From the NCBI GenBank assembly GCA_948467395.1, contig CAOKDX010000011.1, positions 1 to 64,000 of the forward strand: 64,000 bases of DNA, written 5' to 3'. The stretch comes from an uncultured Clostridia bacterium (lineage in GTDB: Bacteria; Bacillota; Clostridia; Lachnospirales; Lachnospiraceae). This document shows, piece by piece, positions 7,459 through 15,091 of this stretch. Each line of letters starts with the position of its first letter. Position 1 is the stretch's first letter. The position numbers and the translations under genes were made by a program. Under the pieces are notes generated by a model. It was given only the letters and a program-made list of their open reading frames with translations. It did not search any database and had not been told where the DNA came from.

Positions 7459-9873
7459 TTGTGTAAACAGATAAAAAAGAGAAGGCTGGCTTTACTGCTT
7501 TTTGTTGAAATGATATTTTCAACGGTCTTTGGCTGTTGGCGTGGAGGTGACAAATTCGATGCCTTTGCCGTTTCTGATAAAGAAATTAGAGCTTATTTTG
7601 CAGAAGGATTGGGAACCGGAGCAGATTTCTCATCGGACACCTGGAAGATGCAGACTTCTTTCGGAGAGGAGACGGCGGAGGATATTACAGGCAATCCCGA
7701 TAATCAGGCAGGGATTGTAGAAAATGAACATTCGGGAAATCAGGAGAAAATTCTAAGATTAATGAATGCACGGTCTCTCGACCCTAATACATCAGACCCG
7801 GCGGACTGGTCGCGTGTGAGTACGGCAATGGCAGGAGAGCGGTTTTCTCTAAATGAAACCAGCGAATTTTCAGCAAAATTTACAATATCCATGCCGGATG
7901 CCTGTGTAAATGGAAATCTAGCTGGCGGCTCCCAATCGGCACGTGAAAGCGGTGGTGACGGAATGGCATTTATTATGTCCCGTGCCAGTACGGTGAAGGG
8001 GAATATTAATACTGGCATGGGGTATTATGGCTTACAGGACAGCCTGGTGGTTGAACTGGATTCTTATTTTAATGGTGCGTATTGCAATTTCCATTCAACA
8101 GGTACTGACTATGTAAACTGGGCATATGATAATCAAATTTTTGCAAATTCAGGCAGTGGGTATCTGCAGGCTGTCTCCGATGATACTAGAAATAAAGGAA
8201 CAGAATATGATTGGGTCAGTGAAGGGCCTGGTTACTGGACTTATTTGAACAATTATGGATATACACCACTGTCTGCTTCCCAGGATAGAAGATTTGACCA
8301 TGTGGGAGTTATGCTGGATGGTGAAACCAGGGAGCATTTCGGTATTTCTTACCTGAATGGTATCAAGCCGGATTATGTGGAGAATGGCAGATATGTGAAT
8401 ATTCAGGATTTATCAGCCAGCGCACCAAGCGCTTCCTCGAAATGTGAGACACGCTTTGCTGATGTAGGTGATTTAAATGTATTAGGGGAAGAGGTGGATA
8501 ATAGACTTTTTACAATCTGGGTGGAATATAATGGGGAAGATTTATTTGTCCGGTATGCAAATGGGAGCTTTTCAGAGGCAGTAAGACCTGAAGTTCCTCA
8601 GATTGCATTGGAGGGGAGGTATGAACTTGCACGGAAGTTTGCAAATGAGGATGTAAGCATTGGCTTTGTCTCTTCTATCTCGGATACCGGTTCAGCAGCA
8701 AGCCATACCGTTCACAGTGTTGCTTTCGCCAATGTTTATATTGAGAATGGGATTACGGCAGAATACATATATAATGCAAAATTGACAGCTGCAAAAGAAG
8801 CTGTGCTGGGGGTACTGGATGGCATTACCATGGACAACGATACTACCAAAGGGGACATACAGGATCTGATAGCTAATGCATTGGATCAGGCAGGAATTGC
8901 CGAGGTAGCCGTAACGGTTGCATTTACAAAAACGGAGCCTACCACAAGTGATGAAGGAAGGATAGACGCCGTTATATCATTTGAGTGCGGAACCGTAACA
9001 GATAGTATTACGATAAGCAAGATAATTGAGAAGCTCCCGGCTCCCATACCGACAGAAACACCGGCTGCCACCCCGCCAACTGCTGCCCCACCAATTGCTA
9101 CCCCACCGGCTGCCACACTACCGACTGCACCGACAGAAACGCCAGCAGAAACACCAACAGATACGCCCACAGCGATTCCGCCAACTATATTGCCTGCATT
9201 TACTCCGGATATGCCGCCAACGGGAGAGCAGAAGGTAACTCCGATGCCTGTGGCTGTATCACGGGAAAAAAAGGAAAAGAATGCGTTATACCTTAATGCG
9301 AAGCTGAAGGTTAGTCAGACCGGTAAAAAAATCAGTGTCAGATGGGGGGGAGTGCCGGGGGCAGATGGATACGACGTCTATGTCCAGTATTGTGGAAAGA
9401 AGTTTACGAAGAAATCCATTACGCCAATTAAGAAGGCCGGCACAACGAAAGCCGCGGTAAAGAAGGTGAATGGAAGGGCATTAGACCTAAAAAGGAATTA
9501 TAAAATTTATGTTCTTGCCTATAAGCTGGCAGACGGCAGAAAAGTAACCCTTGCCAGAACCATAACCGCCCATGTCGTTGGCAGAAACAATAAAAAATAC
9601 ACAAACGCAAAAGCGGTTAAGGCAAAGAAAAGTTCTTATATACTTAAGCAGGGGAGAACAGCTAAAATATCGGCGGGTATTGTTTTGGTGGACAAGGACA
9701 AGAAGCAGCTTACCAATGCCCATGCAAAGAAGTTCCGATATGCGGTCACAGATAAAACTGTGGCAGCGGTGTCTGTAAATGGAAAGATAAAAGCAGTAGG
9801 AAAAGGTGTGTGTACCATCTATGTCTATGCCAGAAACGGCTTTGCGAAAAAGCTAAAGGTTACGGTAAAGTGA
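7459..9873 (+). CDS. Large secreted L-type-lectin-like protein with Pro/Thr linker, Fn3 and Big_2 domains
   Basis: The 804-residue product starts at TTG 7459, nine bases after AGGAGG. It has a basic N-terminus and hydrophobic core (residues 1-35), a secretion signal. Residues about 60-440 resemble a legume/L-type lectin sandwich: GDGMAFIMS, GYYGLQDSLVVELDSYFN, DHVGVMLDG and VSIGFVSSISDTG match the usual carbohydrate- and metal-site strands. A helical repeat-like stretch (about 445-515) leads to a Pro/Thr/Ala-rich linker (about 517-595). A fibronectin-III-like unit (about 620-710) and a C-terminal bacterial Ig-like Big_2 domain (about 715-804) follow. No LPXTG anchor is seen. It probably binds glycans at the cell surface or is released. 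It is divergent from the MarR gene. Confidence 0.75.
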   Translation: MCKQIKKRRLALLLFVEMIFSTVFGCWRGGDKFDAFAVSDKEIRAYFAEGLGTGADFSSDTWKMQTSFGEETAEDITGNPDNQAGIVENEHSGNQEKILRLMNARSLDPNTSDPADWSRVSTAMAGERFSLNETSEFSAKFTISMPDACVNGNLAGGSQSARESGGDGMAFIMSRASTVKGNINTGMGYYGLQDSLVVELDSYFNGAYCNFHSTGTDYVNWAYDNQIFANSGSGYLQAVSDDTRNKGTEYDWVSEGPGYWTYLNNYGYTPLSASQDRRFDHVGVMLDGETREHFGISYLNGIKPDYVENGRYVNIQDLSASAPSASSKCETRFADVGDLNVLGEEVDNRLFTIWVEYNGEDLFVRYANGSFSEAVRPEVPQIALEGRYELARKFANEDVSIGFVSSISDTGSAASHTVHSVAFANVYIENGITAEYIYNAKLTAAKEAVLGVLDGITMDNDTTKGDIQDLIANALDQAGIAEVAVTVAFTKTEPTTSDEGRIDAVISFECGTVTDSITISKIIEKLPAPIPTETPAATPPTAAPPIATPPAATLPTAPTETPAETPTDTPTAIPPTILPAFTPDMPPTGEQKVTPMPVAVSREKKEKNALYLNAKLKVSQTGKKISVRWGGVPGADGYDVYVQYCGKKFTKKSITPIKKAGTTKAAVKKVNGRALDLKRNYKIYVLAYKLADGRKVTLARTITAHVVGRNNKKYTNAKAVKAKKSSYILKQGRTAKISAGIVLVDKDKKQLTNAHAKKFRYAVTDKTVAAVSVNGKIKAVGKGVCTIYVYARNGFAKKLKVTVK

Positions 9874-9950
9874 TGCAATCGCTTATAATCAACTCATGGT
9901 GAAAGAGGGAGCGGGAACATGAGAGCGATTGCCCTGTTTGGGAATTCTAC

Positions 9951-10601
9951 TTATTGCGTCAGGCATAGATTTATTTTCCGGATAACCCGGCAGGGATTAC
10001 CCGCCGCAACACAATTCGCAGGAATATCTTTTGTCACCACACTGCTTGCACCGATTACTGTTCCACTCCCTATTGTTACTCCCGGAAGAACGATGACACC
10101 GCCCCCGAGCCAGCAGCCATCTTCGATTTTGATGGGGAGAGCATAGGTCTGACAAAAATACGTCCCGCTCTCCGGCTGCCAGTCTTCGATTACCCGCTCA
10201 GAAAGTTCTACAGGATGCGCCGCTGTGTATAGCTGTACATTTGATGCTATCAGGACATTATTTCCGATCTTTATTGTATTACAATCTACAAAGGTGCAAT
10301 TCATATTGACGGAGACATTGCTGCCTATAAAAATATGTTTTCCGTAATCACACAGGAATGGACTGCCAACAGACACATTAGTGCCTATGCCTCCAAATAG
10401 CTCTTGTAATACCTCATATTTTTCGGCTTTTTGGTTATAGGAAAGCCGATTGTACCCGGTAAGCAGCTCCCGGGCATTTCTTTTTAACTCGAGAAAGATT
10501 TTGTCATGGCAATTGTAATTCTGACCGGCCAGGCATTTTTCCAGTTCATTCATTGGCATCAGCCCCTTTCTTTCATCTTTGCTTAATGGCATTTTAGGCA
10601 A
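9951..10601 (-). CDS. Maltose/galactoside-type O-acetyltransferase
   Basis: The 216-residue protein has the sugar O-acetyltransferase (MAT/GAT) layout: an N-terminal helical cap (residues about 15-60, the Mac domain) and a left-handed beta helix built from hexapeptide repeats (IGSNVSVNMNCTFVDCNTIKIG, IEDGCWLGGGVIVLPGVTIG, GSGTVIGASSVVTKDIP). TAAHP near residue 133 carries the catalytic His, and AAGNPCRVI is the family's C-terminal signature. It transfers acetyl from acetyl-CoA to a sugar, probably for detoxification of non-metabolised sugars; the natural substrate is not known for most members. The start is uncertain: internal ATGs at codons 15 and 17 follow AAGGGG and could be used. Confidence 0.85.
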   Translation of the reverse strand: MPKMPLSKDERKGLMPMNELEKCLAGQNYNCHDKIFLELKRNARELLTGYNRLSYNQKAEKYEVLQELFGGIGTNVSVGSPFLCDYGKHIFIGSNVSVNMNCTFVDCNTIKIGNNVLIASNVQLYTAAHPVELSERVIEDWQPESGTYFCQTYALPIKIEDGCWLGGGVIVLPGVTIGSGTVIGASSVVTKDIPANCVAAGNPCRVIRKINLCLTQ

Positions 10602-10856
10602 AAAGAAGCATAGACTTTTAATTCCCTTTGCGTTCTGGCGCTGTACTGCTTTAGCTGGTTACGATTGGCCCCCATCCCGCTGACTGAAAATGATATACCC
10701 GCTATCCACAGGGCTGTTTTGATGGAGCAAAATAACATACCCTTGTATCCATACCCTGATCCGATGGAATTGAAGGTAATGCGCCAGCAAATAGACCTGC
10801 CTTTTCAACTGTCTGATTGGATTTTTCACCTGCTCTGCATACACATTTCCCGAATC
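10602..10856. other. Intergenic stretch without a supported gene
   Basis: Short open frames exist on both strands but have no recognisable product, no good ribosome binding site, and the longer rightward one runs antisense into the acetyltransferase next door. It may hold gene debris. Confidence 0.3.
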
Positions 10857-11372
10857 CTAAATTTTTCTGTCCCCCTGCAAAGCCAAATCCATATTTTCCA
10901 TAATCAATTCTTTGCAGTTCCATTCTTCACCCATGACACAATATTTTTCTGTTGTATCAAGAACTACATCCCTAAAACCGACTGCTTTATAGCAGTAATA
11001 AGCCGGAAGATTATTCTCAAAAACGCCCAACGATGCTTTTTTTGCCCCATATATTTCAAATACAAATGTCAGCGCTAACCGGAGCATAGCTTTTCCATAG
11101 CCTTTTCCTCTCTTGTGAGGATTTATAATAATAAAACCAAAGCGCAGTTCGTCCAACGATTTATCAGGATTTCTTAGTGTAAAAAAACCATCAATTCCTG
11201 TTTCATCAAATGCGGTAAACGGCATTAGGGATTCAACAAAAGAAAATTCTTTTTGTGTGATGGGATAATTGCCAAGTATACCTGCTGTCCATTGATAAAA
11301 TGCTTTTTCTTCTTGACACCACGATAATATCGCATCCACATCTGAAGTTTTATATGGTCTTATTCTAATCAT
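10857..11372 (-). CDS. GNAT-family N-acetyltransferase
   Basis: The 171-residue protein has the GNAT fold: beta-1/alpha-1 start MIRIRPYKTSDVDAI, a central strand ELRFGFIIINPHKRGKGYGKAML with the R/Q-x-x-G-x-G/A acetyl-CoA pyrophosphate loop (RGKGYGKAM, about residues 85-93), and a C-terminal strand ASLGVFENNLPAYYCYKAVGFRDV typical of motif B. It would move acetyl from acetyl-CoA to an amine; the acceptor cannot be predicted. GAGGAAAACAT precedes the ATG. It stands between two other leftward enzyme genes but with gaps over 70 bases, so co-transcription is uncertain. Confidence 0.85.
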   Translation of the reverse strand: MIRIRPYKTSDVDAILSWCQEEKAFYQWTAGILGNYPITQKEFSFVESLMPFTAFDETGIDGFFTLRNPDKSLDELRFGFIIINPHKRGKGYGKAMLRLALTFVFEIYGAKKASLGVFENNLPAYYCYKAVGFRDVVLDTTEKYCVMGEEWNCKELIMENMDLALQGDRKI

Positions 11373-11443
11373 ATGTTTTCCTCACAGACAGAAATTTCAA
11401 TGTCACCTAAAGAGGCGCAATCTGCTTCCCGGCAAAGGGAAAT

Positions 11444-12019
11444 TTATCTTTTCCCAAAATATCGAAAAGTATGTTTCATATAATGGATATAATCTTCTCC
11501 AAACGTCTTTTTCATATGTTCTTCTTCCTGCAGCACTTGAAGATGCAGCATTACTGCCGCCCAAATAGAAATGACAAGCAATGGAATGTTAAAAAACAAA
11601 AGGCATAATGATACATACAATAAATCAAATCCTACAAATGCAGGATTTCTGCTCCATTTATAAATTCCATTTGTGACTAATGCAGTCTTTTCTTCTGGTA
11701 TGCCTACTCTCCAGCTATTTTTCATTGTGATAGTTGCCGAACCAAAGAAAACTACTGCAAGGATACCAAGCATAATCCCGGCAATTCTTACTTGCACTAT
11801 GGGGAATTTTTTTACGGCAAAGATACTGCATACGTCAGCTATAATGATTAAAACAGTAGCCAGACCCATTATTTTTTCAATTTGCAATACCTTCTTTGAT
11901 TTGTTTCCTGTTCCCATTTGATTAGTTTTTATTGATTTCTTATTTTGAACAATTATTTTGGCAATGTAAAACCCATAAAACGTTATCAAAATAGCTATAG
12001 CTGAAACTTGATAAAGCAT
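11444..12019 (-). CDS. Isoprenylcysteine carboxyl methyltransferase-family membrane protein
   Basis: The 191-residue protein has about five membrane segments and the C-terminal signature of the ICMT/PEMT superfamily: LVTNGIYKWSRNPAFVGFDLL followed by EEEHMKKTFGEDYIHYMK, where S-adenosylmethionine is bound at the membrane surface. In bacteria such proteins methylate lipids or small molecules and the substrate is usually unknown. The start was moved to ATG 12019, four bases after AGGGGAT; the longer reading to 12121 lacks a ribosome binding site and begins with hydrophilic sequence. Transcribed leftward, apparently alone. Confidence 0.75.
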   Translation of the reverse strand: MLYQVSAIAILITFYGFYIAKIIVQNKKSIKTNQMGTGNKSKKVLQIEKIMGLATVLIIIADVCSIFAVKKFPIVQVRIAGIMLGILAVVFFGSATITMKNSWRVGIPEEKTALVTNGIYKWSRNPAFVGFDLLYVSLCLLFFNIPLLVISIWAAVMLHLQVLQEEEHMKKTFGEDYIHYMKHTFRYFGKR

Positions 12020-12242
12020 ATTAATCCCCTTTTCCTCCCATCCGATGCTCGCTAATAACTTCAATCTGCACAGTGCATTTGGTAGAGCGGATTTTGCCTG
12101 GGCTGATTTCTGGTTCACCATTTATTATACAATATACTGCACTTCGATATAGCAAGCGTAGCACTGCGTTATAGTAATGTCAAGGATAGTTTTTGTATAC
12201 CGGCAAATAATACCGGAAAAAGTGCAAACGATACCTAATGGG

Positions 12243-12271
12243 TTGCAATCTTCTGCCAACAATAATATGAT
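12243..12271 (+). promoter_or_regulatory. Promoter of the CheY-like gene
   Basis: TTGCAA (12243-12248) and TATGAT (12266-12271) with a 17-bp spacer lie 28 bases before the ATG at 12299. Confidence 0.65.
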
Positions 12272-12298
12272 ATTATCGAAAGGGGATGGTGTGACACC

Positions 12299-12661
12299 AT
12301 GAATACTATTCTTGTTGTAGACGATTCCGCTCTTATACGGAATATGATTAAAGATATGTTATCTGGTGCAGGCTATGAGATAGTGGGCGAGGCTCTGGAT
12401 GGGCAGCAGGCATTGGAAAAATATAAAAAGCTCAAACCAGACCTTACTATTATGGACATCATTATGGACTGTGTGGATGGTATTCGGTCACTTGCCATGA
12501 TCAGGGAGTATGATGCAAAAGCTGTGGTGGTTATGTGCTCCGCTATGGATCAGGAATCTTATGTGATGGAGGCGCTGCGCCTGGGGGCGAAAGAATTTAT
12601 TGTAAAGCCCCTTGAAAGGGAAGAAGTACTGGCAGCTGTTTCACGGGCACTGCAGAAATGA
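12299..12661 (+). CDS. Stand-alone CheY-like response regulator
   Basis: The 120-residue protein is a single receiver domain with no output domain. The acidic pair D8/D9, the phospho-acceptor D53 (in LTIMDIIMD), the switch region MCSAM, and the conserved Lys in FIVKPL are all present. The usual Pro a few residues after the acceptor (D-x-x-M-P) is replaced by Asp, a small oddity. AAGGGGATGG precedes the ATG, its own promoter lies upstream and a terminator downstream, so it is a single-gene unit. No kinase or chemotaxis gene is nearby, so its partner is elsewhere. CheY-like domains act by protein-protein contact; the target is unknown. Confidence 0.85.
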   Translation: MNTILVVDDSALIRNMIKDMLSGAGYEIVGEALDGQQALEKYKKLKPDLTIMDIIMDCVDGIRSLAMIREYDAKAVVVMCSAMDQESYVMEALRLGAKEFIVKPLEREEVLAAVSRALQK

Positions 12662-12732
12662 TTATATTAAAAATATTTGACATAGTCCACCGGCCGTAAT
12701 ACAATGAAAAAAGGAAAGTATCCCCTCCTACG

Positions 12733-12770
12733 AAGCGCTCATTTCAAAGATGGGTGCTTTTTTTATTTTA
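12733..12770 (+). terminator. Rho-independent terminator of the CheY-like gene
   Basis: AAGCGCTCAT and ATGGGTGCTT form an imperfect 10-bp stem with a 7-base loop, followed by TTTTTTATTTTA. Confidence 0.7.
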
Positions 12771-12784
12771 CAGAAAAGTTCCTT

Positions 12785-12838
12785 TTGTGCGGAGGGAAAA
12801 CACGAAGTGTTTATAGCTGCCAGGGCGGTTTTCAGTGG
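12785..12838 (+). repeat. Copy A of a structured intergenic element
   Basis: TTGTGCGGAG, then a small hairpin (AAACAC-GAA-GTGTTT), then GCGGTTTTCAGT. The same flanks and hairpin geometry, with a different stem sequence, occur at 59279-59334. Each copy lies just after a terminator hairpin. Confidence 0.5.
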
Positions 12839-12853
12839 AAGATCGGCAAGACA

Positions 12854-12885
12854 GCGATATAACCACTCCAAACTGGTTATAACCA
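12854..12885. promoter_or_regulatory. Distal operator pair for the GntR regulator
   Basis: TGGTTATAACCA (12874-12885) is a perfect 12-bp palindrome. A weaker copy, GCGATATAACCA, lies at 12854-12865, exactly 20 bp upstream. The same arrangement recurs at 13026-13057. Confidence 0.6.
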
Positions 12886-12982
12886 ATTTAGAATGTAATT
12901 TGACTGCTATTTAGCAAATAAACCTGAAAAATTTGTATATAATGCATAAAAAATGACAAAAAAACTAGATATTTTTACGATA

Positions 12983-13014
12983 TTGACTTTTAACTGGTAT
13001 TATTATATTATAAT
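12983..13014 (+). promoter_or_regulatory. Probable promoter of the nucleoside operon
   Basis: A very A+T-rich stretch holds TTGACT (12983-12988) and TATAAT (13009-13014). The 20-bp gap is longer than ideal, so one of the boxes may differ from those named. It lies between the two operator pairs, with the proximal pair overlapping the likely transcription start. Confidence 0.4.
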
Positions 13015-13025
13015 GACAACAGATG

Positions 13026-13057
13026 TGGTTATGACCAGTTAATTATGGATATAACCA
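13026..13057. promoter_or_regulatory. Proximal operator pair for the GntR regulator
   Basis: TGGTTATGACCA (13026-13037) and TGGATATAACCA (13046-13057) repeat the same near-palindrome 20 bp apart, i.e. on the same face of the helix, directly between the promoter and the regulator gene. GntR/HutC regulators bind palindromes of this size; here binding is inferred. Confidence 0.7.
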
Positions 13058-13079
13058 GAAAAAGAAAGGGGGAATTGAA

Positions 13080-13808
13080 ATGGAGGAATTTAAGGCGCCT
13101 AAATATCTCCAGGTCAAACAGAAGATAATACATAATATTGATAACGGTTCATATAAGGAAAAGGAAGCGATTCCCAGTGAGAGGGAATTGATCACACTTT
13201 TCGATGTGAGCAGGATTACGGTTCGAAAGGCAATTGACGAATTGGTCAATGAGGGATATCTATACCGTATTCACGGAAAAGGTACATATGTAAAAGGGGA
13301 AGGAGATCAGAACAATCTGGTATCCATCACCAGTTGTACGCAGGACATTGAGGAGCTGGGCTACACACCGAGCCGGAAGGTTTTAAGCGATGAGGTCATC
13401 CCTGCGGATGCAAAGAGGCGGACAAGTCTGAATCTCAGCGATGCAGATCAGGTATTCCGGCTGTCACGTATTTATTTTGCGGACGAGGAGCCATTAAACT
13501 TTACCACCACATACCTTCCGTATAAGATTTTTCCGGATATCGATCTATATGATTTTTCAAAGGTTTCTTTGTACAAGATTATAGAAGAGAAATATGGTGT
13601 GAAGATTACGAAAGCGACACGCACCATCGAAGCAGTCAGCGCCCACGGTGAACTGGCGGAGAATCTGGACGTGGAAGAAAATGTTCCATTACTGCAGTTT
13701 TGCTGTACAACATATGGACAGGTGAATGGGAAAGAAATTCCCATTGAGTATTTCAAATGCTGTTATCGAACCGATAAATTCAAGTTCTATATTCATCAAC
13801 TGCGTTAG
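13080..13808 (+). CDS. GntR-family (HutC/UTRA) regulator of the nucleoside operon
   Basis: The 242-residue protein has an N-terminal GntR winged helix (residues about 8-75: YLQVKQKI, IPSERELITLFDVSRITVRKAIDELVNEGYLYRIHGKGTYV) and a C-terminal UTRA effector domain (about 95-240), which in this family binds sugars, sugar phosphates or related small molecules and relieves repression. It heads a rightward gene set for transport and breakdown of a nucleoside-like compound and ends 19 bases before the binding-protein gene. Four copies of a TGGTTATAACCA-type palindrome lie upstream, so it very likely controls the whole set including itself. The effector may be the imported compound or a phosphorylated intermediate. 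Confidence 0.9.
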   Translation: MEEFKAPKYLQVKQKIIHNIDNGSYKEKEAIPSERELITLFDVSRITVRKAIDELVNEGYLYRIHGKGTYVKGEGDQNNLVSITSCTQDIEELGYTPSRKVLSDEVIPADAKRRTSLNLSDADQVFRLSRIYFADEEPLNFTTTYLPYKIFPDIDLYDFSKVSLYKIIEEKYGVKITKATRTIEAVSAHGELAENLDVEENVPLLQFCCTTYGQVNGKEIPIEYFKCCYRTDKFKFYIHQLR

Positions 13809-13827
13809 CAAAAGAAAGGAGAACGGC

Positions 13828-15009
13828 ATGAAAAGAAGAGCTGGTACTTTAGTTTTAGTAATGGCATTACTGTGTTCCATGATATTGACAGGCTGCGGCA
13901 GTGAAGGGGATTCCGGGGATAAGGCGGGCAGCTCCAGTGATCTGAAGGTTGCGATCGTATGTTCCAATTCCGGACAGAATGACAACGGGTACAATCAGTC
14001 CGCCTGCGATGGTATCAAGGAATTATCCGAAAAGATCGGATGTGAATATAAGATCATCGAGCCTGCCAACGGTGTTCCGGAAGCGCTGGAGACCTTAGCG
14101 GCAGATGGCTACAACCTGATTTTCTCCCTGGAATATGACTTCGATGCACTGATCAAGGGTGTTGGCGGATCTGAGGCGATTGCAGCGCAATATCCGGATA
14201 CAACATTTGTCGTGTTTAATGACGATCCAAACAAGGACGACTCGGGCAAACAGATCTACAATAATGTAATTTCCGTATTGTTTGATGTTCATGAAGCATC
14301 TTACCTTGCCGGTTACTTATCGGTACAGGTAAATGAGAATATGGGAAAACTGTTTGATAATTCTTATAAGCTGACGCCTCTGGATAAGTCAAGGGGAATC
14401 GGATTCATCGGCGGAACGAATTCCAATGGGATTCTTGTGTATTCCTATGGATTTATTGAGGGCATCAACAAGGCGGCGGAGGAGTACAAGGCAAAATACA
14501 ACTACTATGCGAAATACGATGCAGGCTTTACCGATTCCGCCCTTGGAAGTACCGTTGCAGGAACGTTCTACGATGAGGGGGCAAACGTTGTATTTGCAGA
14601 TGCGGGCGTTGTTGGCGACGGTATTACGGCTAAGGCCAAGGAGGTTGGCAAGCTGGCGATCCAGACAGACGCCAATTTAGATGCGCAGCAGCCGGGCTTC
14701 GTCCTCACCAGTGTATTGAAGATCACAGGCGTTCCGGTGAAGACGATCACAGAGGCCTATGCAGATGGCAGGATTAACGAGATGGAAAGGCTGCAGACAT
14801 ACAATCTTGCGTCCGGGGCTACCGGAATTACCGATCTGGAAGAGATGGGCAAGCATGTGCAGGATCAGGCGGTATGGACAGAGATCAAAGAGAAGGTAAA
14901 GGCGGTCAGCGATGACATTGCCAACGGAAAAATTGACGTGACGAACAAACAGTTAAACGAAGATTTTGATCCGGCATCCTGTCCCAATGTAACAGTGAAA
15001 ACAGAATAG
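13828..15009 (+). CDS. BMP-family substrate-binding lipoprotein (nucleoside ABC importer)
   Basis: The 393-residue protein has a lipoprotein signal with the lipobox LTGC (lipidated C23) and a mature domain of the BMP/PnrA/Med type: DLKVAIVCSNSGQNDNGYNQSACDGI at the start, later FVVFNDDP, IGFIGGTNSNGILVYSYGFIEGI and VFADAGVVGDG, which correspond to the nucleoside-binding cleft of PnrA-like proteins. It would sit on the outer face of the membrane and deliver ligand to the two permeases downstream. The start is ATG 13828 behind AAAGGAG; an in-frame extension to 13726 overlaps the regulator gene and is discarded. The most probable ligand class is nucleosides, by family. Confidence 0.88.
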   Translation: MKRRAGTLVLVMALLCSMILTGCGSEGDSGDKAGSSSDLKVAIVCSNSGQNDNGYNQSACDGIKELSEKIGCEYKIIEPANGVPEALETLAADGYNLIFSLEYDFDALIKGVGGSEAIAAQYPDTTFVVFNDDPNKDDSGKQIYNNVISVLFDVHEASYLAGYLSVQVNENMGKLFDNSYKLTPLDKSRGIGFIGGTNSNGILVYSYGFIEGINKAAEEYKAKYNYYAKYDAGFTDSALGSTVAGTFYDEGANVVFADAGVVGDGITAKAKEVGKLAIQTDANLDAQQPGFVLTSVLKITGVPVKTITEAYADGRINEMERLQTYNLASGATGITDLEEMGKHVQDQAVWTEIKEKVKAVSDDIANGKIDVTNKQLNEDFDPASCPNVTVKTE

Positions 15010-15023
15010 ACATACAACCAGCT

Positions 15024-15064
15024 AAGGGCGCCTAAGGATGTGGTGAAGGGCTTTAGGCGCCCTT
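15024..15064 (+). other. Strong intercistronic hairpin after the binding-protein gene
   Basis: GGGCGCCTAA (15026-15035) pairs perfectly with TTAGGCGCCC (15053-15062), extended by two A-T pairs. No T-run follows, so it is more likely an mRNA-stabilising or processing structure that lets the lipoprotein be made in excess over the transporter subunits. Confidence 0.6.
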
Positions 15065-15091
15065 GCTGTATCCAAAATGAGGAGAGTTGCT

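Noticed and set aside
9026-9238. Proline/threonine-coding repeats at the lectin linker as a CRISPR-like array
   Set aside because: The repeats are short, irregular and in frame with the secreted protein's linker; no constant repeat-spacer pattern.
10659-11078. Short opposite-strand frames between the two acetyltransferase genes
   Set aside because: They overlap each other and the GNAT gene, lack ribosome binding sites and resemble no family.
12072-12122. tRNA-like fragment (TTTGGTAGAGC and GGTTCACCA)
   Set aside because: A D-arm-like and a T-arm-like piece are present, but no acceptor or anticodon stem pairs around them; it is within the region upstream of the methyltransferase gene and is probably chance, though a worn attachment site cannot be excluded.
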